DNA from: Synergistaceae bacterium UBA1037 | GTDB lineage: Bacteria > Synergistota > Synergistia > Synergistales > Synergistaceae | Direction: 5' to 3' | DNA length: 13,878 bases | Assembly (NCBI GenBank): GCA_002316795.1 | Contig: DCEE01000049.1 | Span: 1,313-15,190 of the forward strand | In this document: piece after piece, positions 6,884-13,740 of the stretch | How positions within the stretch are numbered: position 1 is the stretch's first letter | How the letters are laid out: every line of letters begins with the position of its first letter | Notes under the pieces: model-generated | The model's input: the letters and a program-made list of their open reading frames with translations, nothing else | Told to the model about the DNA's origin: nothing | Database searches by the model: none | Program-made: the position numbers and the translations under genes

Positions 6884-8026
6884 TTAAACCACCTCCGTAT
6901 AGCTCCCAAGGTATTTGAGCATCTTGCTGCTCTCCTCGAACCTCACAAGCATCTGCATGAAGTTATCGGAGTATATGGATGTCGACAGGTCGAAATAGAA
7001 CATGAACTCGAAGTCGCTGTTTGGCAGAGGTCTGCTCTCAAGTTTGTTTATGTTCACTCCAAGGGCGTAAAGGCCGGAAAGGGCATGGTAGAGAGAACCG
7101 GGCTTATGCGGCAGGACCGCCATTACGCTCGTTTTGTCAGCACCGGGATAGATCTCCATTTTTTTTGATATGCAGATAAACCTTGTATAGTTGCCCCCAC
7201 GGTCCTGGACAGAGCTCTTCAAAGTATCAAGGCCGTAAAGTTCGGCGCAGGATGATGAAGAGAGTGCAGCAGCATCCTTTCTTCCCGACTCGGAAAGCAT
7301 CTTAGCAGCAGCGGCGGTGTTGTCACATGCGGTAATTTTTACCCCGTTCATTGCTTTAAGGAAATCCGCGCACTGGGCCAGGGCCTGCTCATGTGAAAAT
7401 ATCTCCCTGATGTCCGCCATTGTTGTGCCTTTGTTGGCAAGAAGGCAGTGGTCCACCTTAATGCGGGTGCTCCTGACGATGCTGAAATCATACCTGATCA
7501 TAAGGTCGTATATCGCGTTCACAGACCCTGCTGTGCTGTTTTCCAGCGGAAGGATGCCATAGCGGCATAGTCCCTGGTCGATCGCTGAGAATACACCGTC
7601 AAAGGTCGAAAAGTACATGATGTTAGGGGCACGGAACATCTTATCACAGGCGATTTGAGAGTAGGCTCCCTCCACACCCTGGCATGCTACCAGAGGGGCG
7701 TCCGGCAGGATCTTCGGCGTTTCAGCTATAGCGGCCGCGACCCTGTCTGACAGATCTGACCTGGTGGCACACAGCCTGTGCTGGTGTGCGCGGCCAAGTT
7801 CAAACAGGGTCAGGTAGAGTGTTCTCATGTAGGACTGGAGTTCCGGGGACACCTCATCCATGATCGATGCCAGCTTCTCCCGCTCCCTCTCAGGGTCCCT
7901 TATCGGGAGCCCTCTTTCCTTCTTATATGCCGCAATATCAGCTGATACAGCCATGCGCTCCAGAAAAAGCGCGGTAAGTTTTTCGTCGATCTCATCTATC
8001 TTCTTCCTGTGATCCTTCAGATCCAT
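6884..8026 (-). CDS. pheA: Bifunctional chorismate mutase / prephenate dehydratase (P-protein) with ACT domain
   Basis: A 380-residue protein. Residues 1 to about 90 are an all-helical AroQ-class chorismate mutase, with R7, R24, K35, R47 and E48 in the usual pattern. The prephenate dehydratase domain spans about 110-290, with GVEGAYSQIA (117-126), LPLENSTAGSVN (159-170) and the hallmark NYTRF (279-283). A C-terminal ACT domain (about 297-375) carries HKPGSLYHAL and LESRP (329-333), the positions that bind phenylalanine in feedback-inhibited enzymes. It makes phenylpyruvate from chorismate, and its mutase domain is also the only visible source of prephenate for TyrA. The Shine-Dalgarno AGGGAGGG overlaps the aroC stop, and the gap to aroC is 12 bases. 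Confidence 0.97.
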   Translation of the reverse strand: MDLKDHRKKIDEIDEKLTALFLERMAVSADIAAYKKERGLPIRDPEREREKLASIMDEVSPELQSYMRTLYLTLFELGRAHQHRLCATRSDLSDRVAAAIAETPKILPDAPLVACQGVEGAYSQIACDKMFRAPNIMYFSTFDGVFSAIDQGLCRYGILPLENSTAGSVNAIYDLMIRYDFSIVRSTRIKVDHCLLANKGTTMADIREIFSHEQALAQCADFLKAMNGVKITACDNTAAAAKMLSESGRKDAAALSSSSCAELYGLDTLKSSVQDRGGNYTRFICISKKMEIYPGADKTSVMAVLPHKPGSLYHALSGLYALGVNINKLESRPLPNSDFEFMFYFDLSTSIYSDNFMQMLVRFEESSKMLKYLGSYTEVV

Positions 8027-8038
8027 ATTTTACCCTCC

Positions 8039-9130
8039 CTAAAGATGTATTTTCGAACTGAGCAGTGAATCGTAGACCGCTATTGCGGCTGCGGCCTCTA
8101 CGCAGGGGACTGCCCTGGGTACTATGCAGGGGTCGTGCCTGCCCTTGGTGCTCAGCCTCACGTTCTCCATTTTTGAGAAACTCACTGTATCCTGTTCCAT
8201 GCTGATCGAGGGGGTCGGTTTTATCGCTGCCCGGAAAACGATCGGCATACCGCTGCTTATCCCTCCCAGTATCCCTCCGTGGTTGTTGGTGCGTGTCGTG
8301 ATCTTGCCTCCACCGCAGATGAAAGGGTCGTTGTTCCTGCTTCCGGTGGACCTGCTTCCGGCGAATCCGCTCCCGAACTCAACTCCCTTGATCGCAGGAA
8401 CCGCGAAGAGGACCGCGGCTATCATGTTTTCAAGACCTTCGAACATCGGTTCTCCGACCCCCGCCGGAAGACCCAGGACAGCACATTCCACAACGCCTCC
8501 GACTGAGTCTCCTGCCTGCCCTGCCGTCATTATCGCAGCCTTCATCAGATCTCCCGTTCCGCTGTCCATGACAGGGAAAGGGCCGTTCCTGACCCGTTCC
8601 AGATCCCTGGCAGATACCAATACGGGGTCAAAGGGCTCATCAAGGACCCCCGCGATCTCGGAAATGTGCGCACCAACATCTATCCCCTCCTGCCCGAGGA
8701 GCTGGATAATGATCCCCCCTGCGATACAGAGAGACGCAGTCAGCCTGCCTGAAAAATGGCCCCCTCCGGAGAAGTCGTGCGCCTCCCTGTGTTTCATGCG
8801 GGCCGTGAAGTCCGCATGCCCGGGCCTTGGTCTATCTGTAGTATCGGCATAGGCTGACGGATCTGTGTCGGTGTTCCTGATGACAGCGGCAAGGGGCGCA
8901 CCGCACAGGAAGCCGTTCTTTATTCCCGAAAGTATCTCAGGAACGTCAGCTTCCCGCCTTGGAGTAGAGTATTCGTTCTGTCCCGGAGCCCTTCGGGCCA
9001 TAAATTTTCCTAGCCTCTCAAGGTCTATCCTCTTTCCGGAGGGAAGCCCGTCTATCACTGTTCCTATCGCCGGAGAGTGAGACTGTCCGAATATTGAGAT
9101 CCTTATGTTTTTTCCAAAGGCTGAGCTCAT
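8039..9130 (-). CDS. aroC: Chorismate synthase
   Basis: A 363-residue protein catalysing loss of phosphate from EPSP to give chorismate, using reduced FMN. The two invariant histidines are visible in FGQSHSPAIG (H18) and RPRPGHAD (H105). GGGHFSGR (122-129), TNNHGGILGGIS and GRHDPCIVPRAVPCVEA follow in the standard order. The motif variants GQSHS (more common: GESHG) and GGGHFSGR (more common: GGRSSARE-like) mark a distinct sequence subgroup, but the key residues are intact. The ATG at 9130 overlaps the aroA stop as ATGA. No flavin reductase domain is fused. Confidence 0.97.
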   Translation of the reverse strand: MSSAFGKNIRISIFGQSHSPAIGTVIDGLPSGKRIDLERLGKFMARRAPGQNEYSTPRREADVPEILSGIKNGFLCGAPLAAVIRNTDTDPSAYADTTDRPRPGHADFTARMKHREAHDFSGGGHFSGRLTASLCIAGGIIIQLLGQEGIDVGAHISEIAGVLDEPFDPVLVSARDLERVRNGPFPVMDSGTGDLMKAAIMTAGQAGDSVGGVVECAVLGLPAGVGEPMFEGLENMIAAVLFAVPAIKGVEFGSGFAGSRSTGSRNNDPFICGGGKITTRTNNHGGILGGISSGMPIVFRAAIKPTPSISMEQDTVSFSKMENVRLSTKGRHDPCIVPRAVPCVEAAAAIAVYDSLLSSKIHL

Positions 9131-10395
9131 GGCTGCTCCTTTCTGACCTCTGCGCCCAAAGACGCGAAGTCTTCAAAAAATCCAGGGTATGATTTATTGA
9201 CCGCCCCGGCCCCCTCAATCGTTATGCTGTCCTCTGACAGAAGAGAGGCAATTGCTGCCATCATCACGATACGATGATCCCCGTGGGAATCAACAGATCC
9301 TCCCGCAAGTCGCCTTCCTCCCGTGACGGAGAGGGAATCCTCCCCTTCCTCTATATCGGCACCGAGCTTCCTGAGTGTATCAGCTACGGTGAACAGCCTG
9401 TCGCTCTCCTTTACGCGAAGCCTTCCGGCGTTGGTTATCCTCGTAACTCCCTCTGCGGTACATGCCGCAAGCGCTATCGCAGGCACCAGGTCCGGGATAT
9501 CACCGGCGTCGATCTCTATGCCCTTCAGTCCGGCAGCTTTCACTCTGACTGAACTGCCGCTGCATTCGACATCCGCTCCCATATCACGGAGGATCCCCGC
9601 TATAGCCGCGTCTCCCTGTGAAGAGTCCATGTTAAGCCCTCTGCATGTGACCTCCTGCCCGGAAGCCGCGGCCCCGCAGAGCCAGAAGGCTGAGTTTGAC
9701 CAGTCCCCCTCGGTGACTGTCACGCCCGGCGAGGAAAATTTCTCTCCTTCAGACATCGTTATGGCATTTCCCTCTTTACGGACTTTTATCCCGAAGGACC
9801 GAAGCACATCTATCGTCATATTTATGTAGCCGGCCGACTCGACCTTATCCTTTATCTCTATTCTCTTCTCTCCCCTGATCAGCGGCATTGCCATCAGCAA
9901 TCCGCTTATGAACTGTGAGCTTACGTCCCCCGGAAGGATGAATGATCCTCCTGAAAGCCTGCCGGAAAGTGTGACCTCGCTCTTTCCCATCCCCGATATC
10001 GACATGCCGTGTCCTTCCAGGTTCTCCCACATCGGCCACATCGGCCTTTCGGGAAGTCTTCCCCTCAGAAGGAAGCGTGCTCTTACACCAAGCGCCGCTG
10101 CAAGAGGGACAAGGAACCTGTAAGTCGAACCGCTCTCCCCGCAGTCCAGGAGTGCTTCAGGGGGGATCGATGCGATTGGCGTGACGATGACCGATCCGTC
10201 CAGATAATCAGCATACGCACCAAGAGAGACAAGGCAGCCCATCGTCGCCCTTATATCATCGGAAAGGTTGCTGCATACTATCTCTGTCTCCCTGTCAGCA
10301 AGTGAAGAACATATAAGCTGCCTGTGGGCGAATGACTTTGAAGCTATCGCCTGTATAGTACCGCTTATAGATGATGGAAGGAGGGTGACTTTCAT
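9127..10395 (-). CDS. aroA: 3-phosphoshikimate 1-carboxyvinyltransferase (EPSP synthase)
   Basis: A 422-residue protein of normal length that joins PEP to shikimate-3-phosphate. It shows SKSFAHR (K20, S21, R25), CGESGSTYRF (85-94, the PEP-binding GS/TxxR loop), GDVSSQFISGLL, DIPDLVPAIA with the catalytic aspartate, RLRVKESDRL with the catalytic glutamate, and SHGDHRIVMM near the C-terminus. It is the target family of glyphosate, but sensitivity cannot be read from the sequence alone. A slightly unusual RPMWPMW follows LPE where RPIEPL-like sequences are commoner. The ATG start overlaps the aroB stop by ATGA. Confidence 0.97.
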   Translation of the reverse strand: MKVTLLPSSISGTIQAIASKSFAHRQLICSSLADRETEIVCSNLSDDIRATMGCLVSLGAYADYLDGSVIVTPIASIPPEALLDCGESGSTYRFLVPLAAALGVRARFLLRGRLPERPMWPMWENLEGHGMSISGMGKSEVTLSGRLSGGSFILPGDVSSQFISGLLMAMPLIRGEKRIEIKDKVESAGYINMTIDVLRSFGIKVRKEGNAITMSEGEKFSSPGVTVTEGDWSNSAFWLCGAAASGQEVTCRGLNMDSSQGDAAIAGILRDMGADVECSGSSVRVKAAGLKGIEIDAGDIPDLVPAIALAACTAEGVTRITNAGRLRVKESDRLFTVADTLRKLGADIEEGEDSLSVTGGRRLAGGSVDSHGDHRIVMMAAIASLLSEDSITIEGAGAVNKSYPGFFEDFASLGAEVRKEQP

Positions 10396-11462
10396 TCTTT
10401 TGCGCTCCCTTTGAACGCGGCATCAAGGATCTTTTTTATATCAGCCAGGGGAAACTTCTCCAGTCTGCATCTCCCTATCTCTTCAGGAAAAACGAATGTT
10501 ATCCCTTCCCCAGATCTCTTTTTGTCAGAGAGCACTACGTTTAGAAGTGCCTCTTTGCTGATATCGGTGCTGTCGGGGAGACCATGGTCCCTTACCATAT
10601 CACTTATCTGTTCGGGACATTCAGGACCGCAGATCTCGAGTTCCGCCGCCGCACATGCCGCCATCACCATTCCTATTGCGACTGCTTTTCCGTGAGAGAC
10701 CCCGTAGCCGCTGCATTTTTCCACCGCGTGGCCGAAGGTATGCCCGAAGTTGAGCAGCTGCCTTGGGCCGGTGTCGAATTCGTCCTCGAAGACAAGTCTG
10801 CACTTTATGTTAAGACAACGCGCAATGATTTCCTCTATCCGCTCTTTTACAGGTTTTCTGAGCATTTCAAAGAGAGGTCTGTCAGCGATCACTCCATACT
10901 TTATGATCTCCGCGCACCCTTCCCTGAAAGTATCCTCAGGCAAGGTGGACAGGAGGTCAGTATCGCAAATGACCATGTCAGGCTGATAAAATGTCCCGGC
11001 AAGGTTTTTGCCCATCTCAAGGTTGACCGCCGTCTTGCCTCCCACGGATGAGTCGACGGCTGCAAGGAGTGTCGTCGGTATATGGACAAGACCTGTTCCC
11101 CTGAGGTATGTGGCCGCGGCAAAACCTGCTATATCACCGACCAAGCCTCCGCCGAGGGCAAATACCGTGTCGGACCTTGAGAGCCTCTTTTCTGAGAGAA
11201 AACGCAGTATCCCAATATATTCGGAGGTATTTTTTGATTGTTCGCCCGCGGGGATCACGTGGGTCTGGGTCTCGAAACCTGCCCTTTCAAGGGAGGTCCT
11301 GATATGTTTTGAATGAAGCCTGTCTACGTTATGGTCAGTGATCAGGGCCGCTTTTCCGGGTTTTCTCTTCTCAGCGGCAAGTATCCCGGTATCGGCAGAT
11401 ATCCCGGATCCTATGTATATCGGGTACCTTTCGCTTTCTGTCTCTGCTGTGATAGTCCTCAT
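10392..11462 (-). CDS. aroB: 3-dehydroquinate synthase
   Basis: A 356-residue NAD- and metal-dependent enzyme that cyclises DAHP to 3-dehydroquinate. Signatures are PAGEQSKN (71-78), the NAD loop GGGLVGDIAGF (104-114), IPTTLLAAVDSSVGGKTAVN with K143 and N147, EIIKYG with metal ligand E185 and K188, NFGHTFGHA with ligand H241, and SHGKA with ligand H257. All three expected zinc ligands are present. The ATG at 11462 overlaps the tyrA stop as ATGA. The C-terminus ends in GSAKE and overlaps the aroA start in the same way. Confidence 0.97.
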   Translation of the reverse strand: MRTITAETESERYPIYIGSGISADTGILAAEKRKPGKAALITDHNVDRLHSKHIRTSLERAGFETQTHVIPAGEQSKNTSEYIGILRFLSEKRLSRSDTVFALGGGLVGDIAGFAAATYLRGTGLVHIPTTLLAAVDSSVGGKTAVNLEMGKNLAGTFYQPDMVICDTDLLSTLPEDTFREGCAEIIKYGVIADRPLFEMLRKPVKERIEEIIARCLNIKCRLVFEDEFDTGPRQLLNFGHTFGHAVEKCSGYGVSHGKAVAIGMVMAACAAAELEICGPECPEQISDMVRDHGLPDSTDISKEALLNVVLSDKKRSGEGITFVFPEEIGRCRLEKFPLADIKKILDAAFKGSAKE

Positions 11463-12295
11463 GGCCCGTCCACCTCCTCCTTGGCTTTTTTGCCTTCCCT
11501 GAGAAGTTCCCGCAGGGCCGGGAAATCTTCAGCCTCAAGCGCATCCCTGTATTGGCCAAGGGATGCGATGATAGTGTCCAGTTCTCTCAGGAGGTTGTCC
11601 CTGTTGCAGATGAAGAGATCTGCCCACATGCCCGGATCGAGCCATGCTACACGTGTCAGGTCTTTGTAGCTTCCTGCCGATGCCCCCTTGTGTTCCCTTG
11701 CTGTAGGGCTTTTGATGTATGCGTTTGAGACTACGTGCGCAAGCTGCGATGTGAATGCTACGACAGAGTCATGCTTCTCTGCCGTCATCACATGCAGGAA
11801 ACCGAAACCCAGAGGATCGAGCACTTTCTTGACCCTGTCCAGAAGCTGTATGTCATCGAACACCGGCGGAACAAGTACCATAGGAGCTCCGATGAACATG
11901 TCCCCGCTGCTGTTTGAAAAACCCGATTTATGGGTCCCCGCCATCGGATGCCCCCCCACAAATGTGAAGCCGTACTTCTCCGCAAGCCTGGACCCTTCAG
12001 CGCACACTGTGCGTTTTGTCCCGCAGCAGTCTATAACCAGAGTTTTCCTCGATATCATCTGGGCATGACTGTTGAGAAACTCGACGGTATCCTTAGGGTT
12101 TATCGCGATCAGCAGAGCATCGCACTCACCGATATTGTCTTCACTAAGCACTTCGTCCACCGCACCGTATATGCGTGCGAAGTCTACAACTGAGGGGTCC
12201 TTGTCAAAGCCCATTATAAAATGGTCTGAATTCTCTTTATAAGCCTTTGCAAGAGAGCCTCCTATAAGCCCCAGTCCGACTATGCCTATCTTCAT
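11459..12295 (-). CDS. tyrA: Prephenate dehydrogenase
   Basis: A 278-residue monofunctional TyrA that oxidatively decarboxylates prephenate to 4-hydroxyphenylpyruvate. It begins directly with the nucleotide-binding fold GLGLIGGS (7-14); D31 at the end of the second strand suggests NAD rather than NADP. DCCGTKR (89-95) and GGHPMAGTHKSGF with the catalytic H116 follow, and the helical dimerisation half includes FTSQLAHVVSNAY. There is no ACT domain and no chorismate mutase, so prephenate must come from PheA and any tyrosine control must act elsewhere. The ATG at 12295 is chosen because it overlaps the aroF stop (ATGA), has GGGAGG ten bases upstream and starts the Rossmann fold. An in-frame start at 12379 would add 28 residues translated from inside aroF. 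Confidence 0.95.
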   Translation of the reverse strand: MKIGIVGLGLIGGSLAKAYKENSDHFIMGFDKDPSVVDFARIYGAVDEVLSEDNIGECDALLIAINPKDTVEFLNSHAQMISRKTLVIDCCGTKRTVCAEGSRLAEKYGFTFVGGHPMAGTHKSGFSNSSGDMFIGAPMVLVPPVFDDIQLLDRVKKVLDPLGFGFLHVMTAEKHDSVVAFTSQLAHVVSNAYIKSPTAREHKGASAGSYKDLTRVAWLDPGMWADLFICNRDNLLRELDTIIASLGQYRDALEAEDFPALRELLREGKKAKEEVDGP

Positions 12296-13296
12296 GATCT
12301 GATCGCCTCCCTTACCCTGCTCACCTTTCTGACAAGTGAATCGAACTGGCCGGGAGTTAGAGACTGAGCCCCGTCGCAAAGCGCATGCTGCGGATCATTG
12401 TGGACTTCGATCATCAGCCCGTCCGCCCCTGCAGCAGCTGCCGCCATAGCCATCGGCTCCACAAGCCTTGAAAGCCCTGTCGCGTGGCTTGGATCTACCA
12501 CCACCGGCAGATGGGTCAGTTCGTGAAGCGCCGGAACTGCCGACAGGTCCAGCGTATTTCTGGTGAAGGTCTCGTATGTCCTGATGCCACGTTCACAGAG
12601 TATTATGTTTTCATTTCCTCCTGACATTACATACTCAGCGCTCATGAGGAGTTCCTTGAGAGTGTTGGCGAGCCCCCTCTTGAGGAGGATCGGCTTCTTC
12701 GTTCTGCCCAACTCTTTCAACAGGTCAAAGTTCTGCATGTTTCGGGCACCTACCTGTATAACGTCTATATCCTCGAAGAGGTCGATATCCCTTACGTTCA
12801 TTATTTCCGTGACGATCGGAAGGCCGGTTTTTTCGCGCGCCTCTAAGAGCAGATCCAGACCGTCTCCTTTAAGCCCCTGAAAGTCGTAGGGGGAGGTACG
12901 GGGTTTGAATGCGCCCCCCCTGAGCAGCGATGCGCCTGAAGCCTTCACGGACTCCGCCACCGAGAGTATCTGTTCGCGGGATTCGACCGAGCAGGGTCCG
13001 GCTATGATCTGAAAATTTCCCCCGCCGATCTTAATGCCACTGATATCCACTACTGAGTCATCGGTGTGGAATTTCCTGTTCGCATTTTTGTAGGGTTCTG
13101 TTATCCTTTTGACCGACTCGATCATATTGAGGCTTTCGACAAGGTTGATGTCAACTTTGCTCGTGTCACCGATCAGACCGATGATCGTCTTATACTGCCC
13201 CTCGGATAGGTGGACCTCCAGTCCCATCGACCTAAACCAGTCACAAAGACTGTCCCTCTGCTGGATAGTTGTTCCTTCTTTCAATATCGCGATCAT
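12292..13296 (-). CDS. aroF: 3-deoxy-7-phosphoheptulonate (DAHP) synthase with N-terminal ferredoxin-like regulatory domain
   Basis: A 334-residue type I-beta DAHP synthase, very like the Thermotoga maritima form in length and architecture. It condenses PEP with erythrose-4-phosphate, the committed step. Residues 1 to about 65 form the ferredoxin-like domain (MIAILKEG...), which in that enzyme mediates inhibition by tyrosine and phenylalanine. The barrel follows, with IIAGPCSVES (metal ligand C102), RGGAFKPRTSPY, QVGARNMQNF, PILLKRG, ILCERGIRTYE, VDPSH and IEVHNDP. The start is taken at ATG 13296, eight bases after AAGGAG (13310-13305). In-frame starts at 13305 and 13302 are too close to, or inside, that site. 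It is the first structural gene of the operon and lies 25 bases after a terminator hairpin in its leader. Confidence 0.96.
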   Translation of the reverse strand: MIAILKEGTTIQQRDSLCDWFRSMGLEVHLSEGQYKTIIGLIGDTSKVDINLVESLNMIESVKRITEPYKNANRKFHTDDSVVDISGIKIGGGNFQIIAGPCSVESREQILSVAESVKASGASLLRGGAFKPRTSPYDFQGLKGDGLDLLLEAREKTGLPIVTEIMNVRDIDLFEDIDVIQVGARNMQNFDLLKELGRTKKPILLKRGLANTLKELLMSAEYVMSGGNENIILCERGIRTYETFTRNTLDLSAVPALHELTHLPVVVDPSHATGLSRLVEPMAMAAAAAGADGLMIEVHNDPQHALCDGAQSLTPGQFDSLVRKVSRVREAIRS

Positions 13297-13304
13297 TGAC
13301 ATCA

Positions 13305-13310
13305 CTCCTT
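13305..13310 (-). promoter_or_regulatory. Ribosome binding site of aroF
   Basis: AAGGAG read on the minus strand, eight bases before ATG 13296. It lies just beyond the U-tract of the leader terminator, so an RNA that reads through has the site free. Confidence 0.8.
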
Positions 13311-13313
13311 TTT

Positions 13314-13474
13314 GAAATAGAAAAGAGGCCCCCGGGTTGCGATCCCGTGCGGCCTCTTACTGTTGACTTATTATTTCAGTCCGGCGTCTCTATATGCCTT
13401 CAGTATGTGAGTTTATGCAGCACGAATCGCTTTTATTGCGTGTATAGCAATAAAAGTAATAAAAGCCTGCAAAA
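13314..13474 (-). promoter_or_regulatory. Ribosome-mediated transcription attenuator of the aro operon
   Basis: Mutually exclusive pairings can be traced by eye. Segment 1 lies in the Phe/Tyr codons: GCTTTTATT (13466-13458) pairs with AATAAAAGC (13437-13429), and TTTTGCAG (13474-13467) pairs with CTGCATAAA (13420-13412) with one bulge. Alternatively CTTTTATTGC (13456-13447) pairs perfectly with GCAATAAAAG (13439-13430). Segment 2, GCGATTCGTGC (13430-13420), pairs with segment 3, GCACGGGATCGC (13350-13339), with one bulged G and one G-U. Segment 3 covers the 5' stem and loop of the terminator. A ribosome stalled at codons 12-18 would mask segment 1 and free segment 2 to block termination. The pairing is seen in the sequence; the regulatory outcome is inferred. 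Confidence 0.75.
13321..13358 (-). terminator. Leader (attenuator) terminator upstream of aroF
   Basis: AAGAGGCC (13358-13351) pairs with GGCCTCTT (13330-13323), and an inner CGGG/CCCG stem (13347-13344 with 13336-13333) closes a 7-base loop. The transcript then reads UUUU-C-U-A-UUU. The hairpin sits between the end of the leader ORF and the aroF Shine-Dalgarno, where a simple end-of-gene terminator would have no gene to end. That is why it is read as an attenuator. Confidence 0.85.
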
Positions 13475-13497
13475 TCAAACCCACTGAATTTAAGCAT
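13390..13497 (-). CDS. Phe/Tyr-rich attenuator leader peptide of the aro operon (35 aa)
   Basis: A short ORF, ATG 13497 to TAG 13390. Phe codons are at 4, 7, 9, 12 and 15 and Tyr codons at 13, 14, 16 and 18, so nine of the fifteen codons 4-18 are aromatic, including the run FYYFYCY (12-18). There is no Trp. AAGGGG lies eight bases upstream of the ATG. The rest (19-35) has ordinary composition. The ORF lies upstream of the leader terminator and of aroF, the first gene of a Phe/Tyr pathway. By analogy with the pheA and trp leaders of enterobacteria, its translation is inferred to sense charged tRNA-Phe and tRNA-Tyr; the peptide itself probably has no other function. Confidence 0.85.
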   Translation of the reverse strand: MLKFSGFDFAGFYYFYCYTRNKSDSCCINSHTEGI

Positions 13498-13519
13498 CTA
13501 TTGCGCCCCTTTCACTGAA

Positions 13520-13557
13520 ATTTCGTGTAGTTTGGCACGTTTTGTCAACTTTGTCAA
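13520..13557 (-). promoter_or_regulatory. Candidate promoter of the aro operon
   Basis: A perfect -35 box TTGACA (13557-13552), followed after 17 bases by the weak -10 candidate CAAACT (13534-13529). A second TTGACA (13548-13543) lies nine bases downstream and forms an inverted repeat TTGACA-N5-TGCCAA (13548-13532) over the promoter. Initiation near 13520 would leave about 25 bases before the leader ATG. The -10 box is poor, so the exact start is uncertain. Confidence 0.45.
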
Positions 13558-13598
13558 GAAGCCGAAGGCGGGCGGGAAAAGCACCCGCCGGCTAGCAA

Positions 13599-13624
13599 TT
13601 GGCAAGCAGTCGGCAAGCAGTTGG
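13599..13624. repeat. Short 11-base tandem repeat
   Basis: TTGGCAAGCAG (13599-13609) is followed directly by TCGGCAAGCAG (13610-13620) and a partial third copy TTGG. A separate GGCGGG/CCCGCC hairpin with a 7-base loop lies at 13571-13589, nearer the promoter. Confidence 0.6.
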
Positions 13625-13633
13625 TTAAAGGCG

Positions 13634-13708
13634 GAGAAGTGCGGCGGAGAGATGCCGCGAGAAGTGGCGATCATATCGCCGAGAAGAGCCGGCATTGCCG
13701 GCGGGGAG
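13634..13708. repeat. Array of small hairpins with GAGAAG linkers, 22-base period
   Basis: Three GAGAAG copies (13634, 13659, 13681) and a degenerate fourth (GGGGAG, 13703) are each followed or separated by a palindrome. These are GCGGC/GCCGC (13641-13658), GGCGAT-CAT-ATCGCC (13666-13680) and GCCGGC-ATT-GCCGGC (13688-13702). The last two units are exactly 22 bases with 6-bp stems and 3-base loops. The stems differ in sequence but each is self-complementary. No protein-coding use is apparent. Confidence 0.6.
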
Positions 13709-13740
13709 GTTGTAGGACTATAAAAATCCATACCCCTAAT

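Noticed and set aside
6883..6909. A TTG start nine codons upstream for the AroE-AroK fusion
   Set aside because: It has no separate Shine-Dalgarno and adds residues not typical of AroE. GTG 6882 has GGAGG at a workable distance.
12296..12379. A 28-residue N-terminal extension of TyrA within aroF
   Set aside because: The Rossmann fold begins at M29 of the long form, and the ATGA overlap with the aroF stop fits the pattern of the other junctions.
13314..13500. T-box riboswitch or Trp-type (TRAP) leader
   Set aside because: No T-box sequence (TGGNACCGCG-like) or run of GAG/TAG triplets is seen. The Phe/Tyr-rich ORF explains the terminator better.
13634..13708. Possible CRISPR array
   Set aside because: The only constant part is six bases, the units are 22-25 bases, and the variable parts are palindromes, not spacers. 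There are no cas genes.
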